A stretch of DNA of 45,529 nucleotides from JASSUD01 sp031963225. GTDB taxonomy: Bacteria; Pseudomonadota; Gammaproteobacteria; Burkholderiales; Burkholderiaceae. Below, piece after piece: positions 8,245-16,572 of this stretch; the stretch's first letter is position 1; each line of letters begins with the position of its first letter. The stretch spans positions 1-45,529 of the forward strand of contig JASSUD010000013.1 in NCBI GenBank assembly GCA_031963225.1, given 5' to 3'. The notes beneath the pieces were generated by a model, which saw only the letters and a program-made list of their open reading frames with translations, was not told the origin of the DNA and did not search any database. Position numbers and translations under genes: made by a program.

Positions 8245-8305
8245 ATAATAGTATTTTATAGCTATGCTTTCTAAAAAAATACGAAATGAAGGGTGTGTAA
8301 GCGAA
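8245..8305 (-). promoter_or_regulatory. PIP (hrpII) box promoter of the hrpB1-paralogue mini-operon
   Basis: On the minus strand TTCGC (8305-8301), 15 nt, TTCGT (8285-8281) is a perfect plant-inducible-promoter box. A -10 hexamer TATTAT (8250-8245) lies 30 nt downstream, the spacing known for HrpX/HrpB-activated promoters. The first gene starts at 8192. Confidence 0.85.
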
Positions 8306-8399
8306 GTAGATGTATTGCCTTGTAGGCAAACAAGGTATTTCTTTAGTTTTTTAAGATGCATTCTGTTTTTTATATTATATTTTATAGATCATGTGTTTT

Positions 8400-8452
8400 G
8401 AGTCAAAAAATAAAAAGCCGGCATGATGTGCCGGCTTTTTATTTTTTGACTC
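8400..8452. terminator. Bidirectional terminator, 24-bp perfect palindrome
   Basis: Arms 8400-8423 and 8429-8452 are perfectly complementary over 24 bp with a 5-nt loop. The AAGCCGGCA/TGCCGGCTT core is flanked by A/T-runs. It insulates the end of the hrcU-to-49-codon-gene operon from the PIP box promoter of the mini-operon. The rest of 8306-8541 is AT-rich and carries no convincing gene. Confidence 0.9.
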
Positions 8453-8541
8453 TGGTGTTTTTGAGCGCTACACCATTATAAAACTGACAGCGATTTAATT
8501 ATATTTATTTTTACTTTTAATGAAATTTTTTATGAATCTTC

Positions 8542-8691
8542 TTATCGGCCTCTAGAGTTTTCTTCTGCTTGTTTCATGCCTGTTAATAGAAAATTATTAC
8601 CTATTTGATTTATCGACATCGCCATACTGCCTGCAGTCGACATATTTGACATCGCCATTCCGCCTAATAAGCCTGTAACTGGATTAGCCAT
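8542..8691 (-). CDS. 49-residue Met/Gly-rich small protein in the hrpE slot
   Basis: ATG 8691-8689 follows a strong AGGAGA Shine-Dalgarno at 6 nt. The stop is TAA at 8544-8542. The product begins MANPVTGLLGGMAMSNMSTA and continues with repeated GSMAMS-type small residues, an INQIGNNFLLTGMKQ helix, and a charged tail EENSRGR. It is the last gene of the hrcU operon, directly after hrpD6. In Xanthomonas this position holds hrpE, the Hrp pilin subunit, usually near 90 residues. The small size and Met/Gly/Ala composition would suit a polymerising secreted subunit, but no homology is evident and the length is short for HrpE. Confidence 0.7.
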   Translation of the reverse strand: MANPVTGLLGGMAMSNMSTAGSMAMSINQIGNNFLLTGMKQAEENSRGR

Positions 8692-8752
8692 GACATTCTC
8701 CTATTATTTATATTAAAAGGATACATAATTATTTTTATGGGTAATATAATAT

Positions 8753-8995
8753 TTATTTTGTAGATTGATTGCGCCAAATATGATTGATAAGTCGTTCTCC
8801 CGATATCATGCTGCCACATAATTTCGCAATAGTTTCACTTTCTTGCTTACTTTTACTGGATTTTGCTGCTTCACTTAGATTTTTAGCGGCCTGCAAAAAA
8901 CCTTCACTTAGCCGTCTAGCCATTTCCTCTGTAAGTGGACGGCCAGTGTTAGCGCTTCCCAGTTCATCGTAGGTCTGTTGCAATGCTTGATACAT
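8753..8995 (-). CDS. hrpD6: HrpD6-like T3SS protein
   Basis: This is an 80-residue helical, soluble protein with no Cys-rich or membrane features except one Cys in KLCGSMISGE. The ATG has GGAG about 7 nt upstream. It sits immediately after hrcD in the same order as hrpD5-hrpD6 of Xanthomonas and has the same length as the HrpD6 I know. HrpD6 contributes to secretion and to hrp gene control in that genus. Gene order is the main evidence, with sequence resemblance secondary. Confidence 0.75.
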   Translation of the reverse strand: MYQALQQTYDELGSANTGRPLTEEMARRLSEGFLQAAKNLSEAAKSSKSKQESETIAKLCGSMISGERLINHIWRNQSTK

Positions 8996-9035
8996 AGACT
9001 ATTCTCCAAAAGCTATTGACCCTGCATTACAGGGA

Positions 9036-10049
9036 TTAAGGTTCAGTGGTGTATAAATGCTTTACGCCGTCGGGTGTTTCCACATATTTCACATTGCCAT
9101 CCGACATCAGTCCAGAATAAGAAGGAGTGCGGGCTTTAATACCAGTAAGTCGAGAATCTATTTTTTTGATATTGCTACTTAAATCGGGGGCTAGGCGTAA
9201 AAGTGCTTGTTGAGCACTTGCCACATCAGCCACAATGCCAGATACCTGAAATGCACCTTTTCCAAGGTATTCCACTTTTATATTGGGGAGATCTAAAGAT
9301 TCCGCAATATTTTGTGCGACACGGCTGGCAATATCGTAATGGGGTGAGATGCGGCCTAGGTCATTGAGTTTCTCAATAATTTCACGCACTACCGCATCAT
9401 CTGCGCTGTTGTTCACCATGCCATTAATAACCACGACATCACTTCGGGTGCTTATTTCTAGCCCTGTGATATTCGCTTGCTGTAAAGCGCGTTGTAGTTG
9501 ATTGGGCAGCGTATTTACCGTGGCTTCATATTCTGTCTGTGCACGTTGCCTGATCTGACTCAATACATTTATATTGATGGCTATAATTCCTAGAATTACT
9601 GCAGCGGCCACCAATAAAAGCCGTTTATGTCGTGTAGGTGCTGCCAATATATCTAACTCTTCTGGAGCTTCTTTAGCAGGGGCTTGTGGAGAAAAAATAA
9701 GGCTTAGCAACTGCGCATCATTGGGCCACTTTCCTCCTGCTTGCCCTACACATAAAACCACCTCCCCAAATTTTTGTGGGATCCAATCTGCCAGCGTAAT
9801 TTTTTGAGTCCGCGTGACAGAGGAGGGCAAGGATGTGCTGCTATTCATCTCATTCTCTAAAGAGTTGGCACTATCCTGCGTTTCTAATTGCACTTCCCCA
9901 TGCTCATCAAAGGTTATGCGCATACTAGGTTCGGTCCAATCGGCGAGTCGGATATCTGCTTCGTCGTCTTTTCCAATACGCTGTGTTAGTACGTCTAACT
10001 GTAGCTCAGCGCCAGCATGTAGGCCTGTGAGAATGCGAAGAAGTTTCAT
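9036..10049 (-). CDS. sctD: T3SS inner-membrane ring protein SctD (HrcD/HrpD5)
   Basis: From ATG 10049 the protein has 337 residues and begins MKLLRILTGLHAGAELQL, the typical start of the cytoplasmic FHA-like domain of SctD. A single transmembrane segment lies at about 143-164 (RLLLVAAAVILGIIAININV). The C-terminal periplasmic part holds BON/ring-building domains. SctD forms the outer of the two inner-membrane rings around SctJ. An upstream in-frame TTG would overlap hpaA but adds residues not expected for the family. The gene follows hpaA with a 28-nt gap and precedes hrpD6. Confidence 0.92.
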   Translation of the reverse strand: MKLLRILTGLHAGAELQLDVLTQRIGKDDEADIRLADWTEPSMRITFDEHGEVQLETQDSANSLENEMNSSTSLPSSVTRTQKITLADWIPQKFGEVVLCVGQAGGKWPNDAQLLSLIFSPQAPAKEAPEELDILAAPTRHKRLLLVAAAVILGIIAININVLSQIRQRAQTEYEATVNTLPNQLQRALQQANITGLEISTRSDVVVINGMVNNSADDAVVREIIEKLNDLGRISPHYDIASRVAQNIAESLDLPNIKVEYLGKGAFQVSGIVADVASAQQALLRLAPDLSSNIKKIDSRLTGIKARTPSYSGLMSDGNVKYVETPDGVKHLYTTEP

Positions 10050-10077
10050 GGTGTGCGAAGCAGCAATCAAAATGTTA

Positions 10078-11016
10078 TCAATACCGCACAGCAGCAAGGG
10101 TTAAATTTTTCAGCCGTGCTGTGTCAGGTTTGCTTGTTTTTTTAAGGTTTAGTAGCAGTGGAGCCATCAGGAGATGAACGGTTTTTGACAGCGAAGTAGG
10201 TGTGCTCGGAGGAGTATTTTTTTGAGCCTCTATAAGCCATGTACGAACATCTGCTAAAGTTTTTGGCGGACCTGCTTCATTGCGAGAAGGCATGGCCTGG
10301 CATGCATCACTGGTTAGCATATGTATATTTGCGCGCAGGGTCGTTGCCCCTTTAGAGCTTGTTGCTGTATTAGGCTCACTCTGTGGGCAAGCAACTTGAT
10401 TGCAAGCCGTTATCACTGCAGGAATATAGAGTTTGGCTATAAAAGCAGCATCTGCATCTGCTGGCCGTTTAGCAAGTTGATCTGCAAACGAGCGATTTAG
10501 CGAAGATCTGGGCATAGGGGCTGTGGATAAAAATTGAGCGTTATATCCCGAAGCACGTTTTTTCAAATTACTTTTTGCCACAGCCAATTGCTTCATATTT
10601 TCTTCTGTCTTATCAGAAGATTCTTCGTTGCCACCCCAAGATTGTTGGTGCTCCTGTTGCCCAAATTCTGAAGAGTTTTTTCCACCCAGGTTCGAAGTGG
10701 CTATTTCCGCGCTGGTTTCATCAGGATCTTCATATCCCTCGTCATTCGTATCTGTCGGAATAGGATTCTTTTGGGACCGAGTTTTAGGTTTTGAATTGGT
10801 GTTGGTTTTTTTAGATAACCACGCGCTACCTTGTTTTCGATTTAAGCTAGGGCGATTGGGCTTTGGAGAGGAAGAAGGCCCAAATTGTCGCCCTTGATAG
10901 ATCGTCGCTTGAACCTGATGAGGGGTGACTGAAGCCGAGTGCGCTGGTACAGTTCCTGCCTTTGAATGCTGATATAGAGATGCAAGGCTACGCGGGTTTA
11001 TAGGAAGTTTATTCAT
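10078..11016 (-). CDS. hpaA: HpaA-like T3SS control/secreted protein
   Basis: This 312-residue hydrophilic protein has a Ser/Asn/Lys-rich, probably disordered N-terminal half. It includes basic clusters such as RKQGSAWLSKKTNTNSKPKT, which could serve as nuclear-localisation-type motifs. Residues about 180-312 form a more ordered C-terminal region. It lies between hrcS and hrcD, the exact slot of hpaA in Xanthomonas and Burkholderia Hrp2 clusters. HpaA is a secreted switch protein that binds the HpaB chaperone and links pilus and effector export. The start ATG overlaps the hrcS stop by 1 nt, so translation is probably coupled. Sequence similarity is weak, and the call rests mainly on position. 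Confidence 0.7.
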   Translation of the reverse strand: MNKLPINPRSLASLYQHSKAGTVPAHSASVTPHQVQATIYQGRQFGPSSSPKPNRPSLNRKQGSAWLSKKTNTNSKPKTRSQKNPIPTDTNDEGYEDPDETSAEIATSNLGGKNSSEFGQQEHQQSWGGNEESSDKTEENMKQLAVAKSNLKKRASGYNAQFLSTAPMPRSSLNRSFADQLAKRPADADAAFIAKLYIPAVITACNQVACPQSEPNTATSSKGATTLRANIHMLTSDACQAMPSRNEAGPPKTLADVRTWLIEAQKNTPPSTPTSLSKTVHLLMAPLLLNLKKTSKPDTARLKNLTLAAVRY

Positions 11017-11276
11017 TATGCAAAAGCCATATCCATTGCGTCATTAGCAAACCGTAATAGCTGTGAAGAGGCCCACGGAGCTACTAAAATAAGGGTTAAA
11101 ATGACTGCAAACAGCTTAATACCATACGAAATGCTTGCATCTTGTAAAGAGGTCACTGCTTGTACAAAAGAGACTAATAAACCCACGCTGGCTGACACGA
11201 CAATAACGGGAAGAGAAAGATAGAGGCACAATAAAATACCTTGCGCCGTGAGCTGAATAATATTATCGAGTTCCAT
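11016..11276 (-). CDS. sctS: T3SS export apparatus protein SctS (HrcS)
   Basis: From ATG 11276 (MELDNIIQLTAQGILL) the protein has 86 residues, the normal length of the SctS/FliQ family. Two transmembrane helices flank the conserved VSFVQAVTSLQDASISYGIK loop. It forms the inner-membrane export gate with SctR and SctT. It follows sctR by 20 nt and overlaps hpaA by 1 nt. Confidence 0.96.
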   Translation of the reverse strand: MELDNIIQLTAQGILLCLYLSLPVIVVSASVGLLVSFVQAVTSLQDASISYGIKLFAVILTLILVAPWASSQLLRFANDAMDMAFA

Positions 11277-11296
11277 CGTGCATACCTGGCTAAGTA

Positions 11297-11947
11297 TTAA
11301 TGATAGGTCATAACCAAACCATGAATGAGTGCAGACCAACCATCCATAACAACAAATAATAAAAGTTTAAAAGGAATAGCAATATTGACGGGGTTTACTT
11401 GGTTTAAGCCCATGGACATCAGTACGTTTGCAATAATGATGTCTATAATGGCAAAGCTAATATAGAGCAAAAAACCAATTTTGAAGGCATTAGTAAGCTC
11501 ACTTAACGCAAAGGCAGGGGCTAGCACAATGAAATCATCGGCTGAGATAAGCTCCGCAGCTTCTTTAGGCCAGACTGCTTTTGCTGATCGTAGAAAAAAG
11601 GCTTTTTCTTGTTCGCGGGTGTGCTTTTTTAAAAAATCCCGAAAAGGCTCGCGCACCACATTAAACCCTTCAAGTACTGCTTGAGTGGATTGAACAGAAT
11701 GTGGTTGACTTTGAATTTTCTTCATCGCTACCAAGCCGATAGGCGCCATGACATAGCAAGACACGATAATAGCAATGCCATTTAGTACCGTATTAGGAGG
11801 TACCTGCTGCACACCTAGTGCGTTACGTAAAAGGCCGAGTACAACGACAACTTTGGTATAGGATGTGACGATCATCGCTGCAAAAGGCAGTATGCTCATC
11901 ACCATAACCAGTACAAGAATTGCATTAAGATCAGTGATTTGAAGCAT
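11297..11947 (-). CDS. sctR: T3SS export apparatus protein SctR (HrcR)
   Basis: From ATG 11947 (MLQITDLNAIL) the protein has 216 residues, typical of the SctR/FliP family. The family block FAAMIVTSYTKVVVVLGLLR and the NTVLNGIA segment are present. The C-terminal half has GFLLYISFAIIDIIIANVLMSMG, taken here as two adjacent helical parts. Five SctR subunits build the core of the export gate. The start lies 17 nt inside the end of sctQ, so the genes are translationally coupled. Confidence 0.97.
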   Translation of the reverse strand: MLQITDLNAILVLVMVMSILPFAAMIVTSYTKVVVVLGLLRNALGVQQVPPNTVLNGIAIIVSCYVMAPIGLVAMKKIQSQPHSVQSTQAVLEGFNVVREPFRDFLKKHTREQEKAFFLRSAKAVWPKEAAELISADDFIVLAPAFALSELTNAFKIGFLLYISFAIIDIIIANVLMSMGLNQVNPVNIAIPFKLLLFVVMDGWSALIHGLVMTYH

Positions 11948-13196
11948 CGATTTTCGCCATTTTTTGAATACGGATCCCAAGGTGCTCGCCAACAGCAACT
12001 AGCTCTGCAAAACCTATGATTTTTCCATGAGTAATAAGGCGCACAGGAGCCTGTGCAAGAGGTATGGGTAATTCCATTACATGGCCAGCACCTAGTGCAC
12101 AGAGTTGTGCCAAAGGCATGGAAATGGTGTCTATTTCAAAATGTACAGGTATATCTAGGCCCGCTAAATCAGGCAAAGCCTCATCCTCTGTTTGCATAAA
12201 TGCTTCGCTGTCTTCAACAGATTGCTCTTCTTGGTTGTTTTGATGCACAGTCAGTCTTCCCTTCATCACTAAATTTTGATTTTCTAGCGCTGCAAAGCCT
12301 CTGAGCTTACGCCCGCCTGATAAACCCCATACCACCTCTAAGTTACCCAGCAATGGGGCAGCGCTTAATATCGTTTGGTATTCTGTTTGTATTGCTCCAA
12401 TTAAAACGTCTCCACATCGCAAGCGACACAGTGCACTTATCGTGAGGTGCTGCGTACCCAGCAAAATGCGCCCAGGTAAAGGAAGATCTAAAACCGATGC
12501 GGGCAGCATAAGCGGTTGTAAATTGAGTAATTGCTCGCAATACTCCAATAAGTTGGTATCTATTGACTGAAGCGTTATCGTAAAGTACCTGGCTTTTTCC
12601 AATGAGGAATCAGACGCACTATTGTCCAATTTGCATTGCACCATCACCACCTTGTCAACGGTATGCGGTGCACTTGATGCGGGTTTGGAGCGTAGCGCAA
12701 GCATTTGGCTATCTAAGGCAGATATATCGTCTGAGACTCTTAAATCTTCAAAATGCACATCTTCTAAACCGAGTACTTCTAATCTTTGTGCCACGGGTGC
12801 CAGCAAAATATCTACTATGGCTTGGTGTAATTGATGATTCGACCCAGCAGTAGGTTTTGCCAAGGCACTCGCATGTGCAGCAAGCATGTATAGAGCAGGC
12901 CAATGCTGTACATCAAAACACACTTGCGCTTGACCCTCTTGATGCAAAATACGTAGAGTGGCTTGTTGAGATAACGTAGCAGTTGTGCCGTGCTCTCCAA
13001 TATGGCTAAGCCCTGGCTTGGTTAAAATGTCGATAACCTGTATTCCCGTGTATTCGGCAAGCAGGTTGGTTAAACGCGTATCGGATACCAAACGTGTGAT
13101 GCGTGCTGCCTCTTTGCCGACTTTTGGGAAAAAAGGGCTTGAGCCAAGTGCACACACTGTGCTGGGGGGGGCGCGATCTACAGAATCTTGTTGCAA
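11931..13196 (-). CDS. sctQ: T3SS cytoplasmic C-ring/sorting platform protein SctQ (HrcQ)
   Basis: This 421-residue protein has a C-terminal SPOA domain (IPVHFEIDTISMPLAQLCALG, GHVMELPIPL, and LGIRIQKM), as in HrcQ/SctQ, which forms the cytoplasmic pods that recruit substrate complexes. The start is uncertain. No ATG or GTG exists in frame between the upstream stop at 13305-13307 and the conserved region. The best candidate is TTG 13196, with AAGG about 12 nt before it. A 139-nt gap to hpaP, longer than other gaps in this operon, contains a bulged hairpin at 13293-13325. Expression may therefore be limited at this gene, or a small indel may have removed the original start. Confidence 0.92.
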   Translation of the reverse strand: MQQDSVDRAPPSTVCALGSSPFFPKVGKEAARITRLVSDTRLTNLLAEYTGIQVIDILTKPGLSHIGEHGTTATLSQQATLRILHQEGQAQVCFDVQHWPALYMLAAHASALAKPTAGSNHQLHQAIVDILLAPVAQRLEVLGLEDVHFEDLRVSDDISALDSQMLALRSKPASSAPHTVDKVVMVQCKLDNSASDSSLEKARYFTITLQSIDTNLLEYCEQLLNLQPLMLPASVLDLPLPGRILLGTQHLTISALCRLRCGDVLIGAIQTEYQTILSAAPLLGNLEVVWGLSGGRKLRGFAALENQNLVMKGRLTVHQNNQEEQSVEDSEAFMQTEDEALPDLAGLDIPVHFEIDTISMPLAQLCALGAGHVMELPIPLAQAPVRLITHGKIIGFAELVAVGEHLGIRIQKMAKIDASNH

Positions 13197-13292
13197 GAGG
13201 AGTGCCTTCAGATCTTCATGAGAAAGTAATGAAGTTATAGAAAAGCATTCGGTGTGGAAATCGGAAAGCAGCGCAATGTATATAAAGATATT

Positions 13293-13325
13293 GATGGAGG
13301 CTGCTCAGAATATGCAGCCCCATCC
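13293..13325. repeat. Bulged inverted repeat between hpaP and hrcQ
   Basis: GATGGAGGCTGC (13293-13304) pairs with GCAGCCCCATCC (13314-13325), giving about 11 bp with a single-base bulge. It lies in the leader of hrcQ and has no T-tract. Confidence 0.5.
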
Positions 13326-13335
13326 ATGGAGCGTA

Positions 13336-14475
13336 TCAATCTTCCAAAAAGATTTGTATAACGTGCGGATATCCTTTTGTTTCTAGAACTGCGGAAATAC
13401 TGGCCTCTAAATTTTTTTCATTTTCTTGTATCCGCTTACTAGAAGTGCGATTGGTGGTTTTAAATCGCAATAAAAGCTCTGCTTGCGTTAGATGCAAGAA
13501 TAAGGTGGTTTCGGCCAATATTTTTTGATCAATAGCAACATAGGTTTGCCATACGCCATTGGAATGAATGGCGTCATTGATGCAAAATCCTATAATAGCT
13601 CGCGTCATGCGGCCAAGAGGGCCTTCATCCATTAAAAGTGTTAACGCGGAGCTAGATAAATTTTTAGGATCTATGCCTAGGGAGTCTGCTATTACTTCTT
13701 GTTGACTCCTATATGGATTTTTTTTGTCTGATTCTTTTTTCCCGTGGATGGGAAGCAGTAGATAGTTATGGTGTGCTTGAAGTGAATTTGGGCTATCTGC
13801 ATTCGAATCATCGGAGTCATCTGAGTCATTTTTTTGACTATCAGAATCATTTTCTTTTGTTATTTTGAAAGGCGTTTTCAGCGTATCTCGAGCGCTTGGG
13901 AGATTTTCTTCTTCGGATTCTAGATCCGTTTCTTCTTCATCTAGCTGATTGTCAGGCTCTTGGCTTTCTCGTGAAATTCGTTGCAGGCTATCGCGAGGTT
14001 GGGGAAGACCCGGCTCTTCCGCATTTGATTCTTCCTCTTCGAGAGCTTGTTCATTTTTTTGCTCGATTTCCTCTTCAACAGGAGTGAGGAAAGCGCTAAA
14101 TGTTACTTCAGGTCTTGCTGATCCAGGGAGTTTTACTTGAGACTGAGTATAGGCGGATTTTTTATCGTATTCCTCCCCTCCCAACGATTCTGATTCTGGC
14201 CGTGATGGAGCAACGACTCGCTTGTAAAAAATATAGCTAGTATTGTTTTTGCTAGACTCTCTTGAGAAACGCTCAGCCTCAATAATATCTTGCTTTAGCG
14301 TAGAAGGGTCTTGGTTAGCTGCTGTATTACCATTTCCCGGGGTGCGTTGCTTACTCTGACTATTGCGTGTTTGTTGCATCCATTTATCAAAGGATTGGTC
14401 ATCTTTATCTTGTGATGAAGACCCACCAGCAATAGTAGAGCCATGAAAAATAGAAAGATCACCGAAATTACTCAT
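13336..14475 (-). CDS. sctP: T3SS substrate-specificity/needle-length protein SctP (HpaP-like)
   Basis: This 379-residue protein lies between sctV and sctQ, the standard hpaP/sctP slot. Residues 1-250 are low complexity and very acidic (runs of EEEE, DDSDDSNAD, SQKNDSDDSD). The C-terminal about 130 residues look folded and match the T3S4 specificity-switch domain in general pattern (hydrophobic strands around VWQTYVAIDQKILAETTLFL). SctP proteins measure needle or pilus length and switch export from early to late substrates. The protein is much longer and more acidic than the roughly 200-residue Xanthomonas HpaP. The family call is by position plus C-terminal character. Confidence 0.75.
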   Translation of the reverse strand: MSNFGDLSIFHGSTIAGGSSSQDKDDQSFDKWMQQTRNSQSKQRTPGNGNTAANQDPSTLKQDIIEAERFSRESSKNNTSYIFYKRVVAPSRPESESLGGEEYDKKSAYTQSQVKLPGSARPEVTFSAFLTPVEEEIEQKNEQALEEEESNAEEPGLPQPRDSLQRISRESQEPDNQLDEEETDLESEEENLPSARDTLKTPFKITKENDSDSQKNDSDDSDDSNADSPNSLQAHHNYLLLPIHGKKESDKKNPYRSQQEVIADSLGIDPKNLSSSALTLLMDEGPLGRMTRAIIGFCINDAIHSNGVWQTYVAIDQKILAETTLFLHLTQAELLLRFKTTNRTSSKRIQENEKNLEASISAVLETKGYPHVIQIFLED

Positions 14476-14510
14476 AATGGAGCCCCCCGTCTATTGGCTT
14501 GCAGAAAAAT

Positions 14511-16568
14511 TTAAAGGGTTATACGCCCAAGTGGTTGTAGCTCTACATGTTCACCAAGCTCTTGATAGGAATAGACGGGGAGCCAGCTTAAGTGTGGCTC
14601 GATCAGGCGTCGTATATAGCGGCGAATATCCATTGAAGTGACTAAAGCAATATGGGTACGATATTCTTGTGTCATCGCTGAAATACGCTTTATAAGCTCG
14701 CTCGCTTGCTCTGGAGGGAGGGCTAGATAATTACCCGTAGGCGTTTGCCGGATAGATTGGCGGATATGCTGTTCCGTTTCTAAATCTAGGAGTACAGCTT
14801 TTAAGTGCCGTTCCCCATTTGCTGCTCGGTGGGCGATAAAGCGTGACAAATCTCCTCGCACATATTCCGTCAACAAGAGCATATCTTTTTCTTTAGGTCC
14901 CCAGTAAATCAGGCTTTCAGTAATATTACGAATATTTCTGATCGGTATATATTCTTCGAGTAATCGGCGAAACACCTCTGAAATACGCTGTAATGGAAGT
15001 ACTTTTTGAACTTCGGTTACCAGCCCCGGATATTCAAGATTCAGTTGATCTAAGACCCATTGGGTTTCTTGGATACCGACAAATAAGCTTGCATGTTTAC
15101 GCAGTAGGCTAATGATATGGTGAGCCATGACCTGTTCGATAGACCAGGTTTTAAGCATCCGAGTGGTGGCTTCTTTTTTGTTTATCCAATAGCTGACTTG
15201 CTGGGCCCCTGCATGTTGTAGAGGCTCGCAGTGACTTCGTATTTCGCTGTCTGTATGCGCGTCTAGCGCCATTACTTTATTATCAGGTAGAACGCTCTTA
15301 GCCTGAGGTACGTCGTGCAGCAATACTTCATAAGTTTGTACAGGTAGATTTTCAGCCTTCCATAAGGTAATACCCGGGAAAGGAAGGCCTAGCTCTTCTT
15401 GTAAGGTGGCGCGTTCTATCTCAAAGGCGCTATTTAGAGCACTCGTCTTGATTCGCTCGATAATATCTGGAGCCAAACGCACGCCCACAGCACAGGTGAA
15501 TGGGGGAGGGCCAGGCAATATGGCGTGTGCAGGGGTTTTAGAGCCTGAACGCTGCAGAGCAGGGACCGGGTTTTCGCTGGTAGGTCCTTTTTTACCTTTG
15601 ACTTCGCGTTTACCAAGCTTGTACCCAGCAAAACTCAGTGCAGCGGCAAATATGACGAATAACTCCCACGGAAAACCTGGTACTAAGGCGAAACCCAGCA
15701 GGAGAACACTGGTGAGATACAGTGCGCGTGAACTACTCGAGAGTTGTCGACCAATTTCATCCCCTAGTGAGTCTGCCTGAGGATTCACTTCATCTGCCAC
15801 GCGCGTGATGATCACACCCGCTGCAACAGAAATCAGCAAAGAGGGAATCTGTGAGACCATCGCGTCACCAATAGACAGCACAGAGAAGTGATTAGCAGCT
15901 TGCCCTGTCGTCATGCCGTGATACATCACCCCTACAGCAATGCCAGCGATTATATTAATAAGCGTAATGATCAGGGCAGCAATAGCATCGCCTTTTACAA
16001 ACTTCATCGCCCCATCCATACCCCCATGCAGTTTACTTTCCATGGCTAGTGCTCCACGGCGCTGACGAGCATCATCGGGGCTAATGATATTGGCACGTAA
16101 ATCGGCATCAATACTCATTTGTTTACCAGGCATAGCATCCAACGTAAATCGTGCACCTACTTCTGCTACACGCTCGGAGCCTTTTGCAATCACAATAAAT
16201 TGCACAGTCGAAATAATAATAAATACGACCAATCCAACCACCAAATTTCCACCTACTACCAATTCTCCAAAGCTCTGAATAATATGACCTGCATCCGCAT
16301 GGAGCAAAATTGATTTGGTAGAAGCTATATTTAGGGATAGCCGAAATAAGGTAGTAAATAGTAATAAAGAGGGGAAAGAAGAGAGTGCAATAATATTAGG
16401 GATATACATAGTTATCATCAACAGGGCAACGCTGATAGTTAAATTCAGCGCTAAAAGCCAGTCGATGAGCAAAGTGGGTAGAGGCAAAATCATCAGAGAG
16501 ATGATTGCAATGATCAACAGTGCAATACCCATTTCACCAATTGCAGGGATTTTAAAATTTTTAATCAT
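14511..16568 (-). CDS. sctV: T3SS export apparatus protein SctV (HrcV)
   Basis: This 685-residue FHIPEP-family protein has an N-terminal membrane domain of about 8 helices. The signature block lies near residues 140-185 (RFTLDAMPGKQMSIDADLRA followed by RQRRGALAMESKLHGGMDGAM, split here). The large cytoplasmic C-terminal domain forms a nonameric ring that receives chaperone-substrate complexes. The length is normal. ATG 16568 lies 4 nt after the sctU stop, so translation is coupled. Confidence 0.98.
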   Translation of the reverse strand: MIKNFKIPAIGEMGIALLIIAIISLMILPLPTLLIDWLLALNLTISVALLMITMYIPNIIALSSFPSLLLFTTLFRLSLNIASTKSILLHADAGHIIQSFGELVVGGNLVVGLVVFIIISTVQFIVIAKGSERVAEVGARFTLDAMPGKQMSIDADLRANIISPDDARQRRGALAMESKLHGGMDGAMKFVKGDAIAALIITLINIIAGIAVGVMYHGMTTGQAANHFSVLSIGDAMVSQIPSLLISVAAGVIITRVADEVNPQADSLGDEIGRQLSSSSRALYLTSVLLLGFALVPGFPWELFVIFAAALSFAGYKLGKREVKGKKGPTSENPVPALQRSGSKTPAHAILPGPPPFTCAVGVRLAPDIIERIKTSALNSAFEIERATLQEELGLPFPGITLWKAENLPVQTYEVLLHDVPQAKSVLPDNKVMALDAHTDSEIRSHCEPLQHAGAQQVSYWINKKEATTRMLKTWSIEQVMAHHIISLLRKHASLFVGIQETQWVLDQLNLEYPGLVTEVQKVLPLQRISEVFRRLLEEYIPIRNIRNITESLIYWGPKEKDMLLLTEYVRGDLSRFIAHRAANGERHLKAVLLDLETEQHIRQSIRQTPTGNYLALPPEQASELIKRISAMTQEYRTHIALVTSMDIRRYIRRLIEPHLSWLPVYSYQELGEHVELQPLGRITL

Positions 16569-16572
16569 GTAA

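Noticed and set aside
8264..8401. 45-codon plus-strand frame starting MLSKKIRNEGC
   Set aside because: It has no ribosome binding site, overlaps the PIP box on the opposite strand, and ends inside the 24-bp palindrome.
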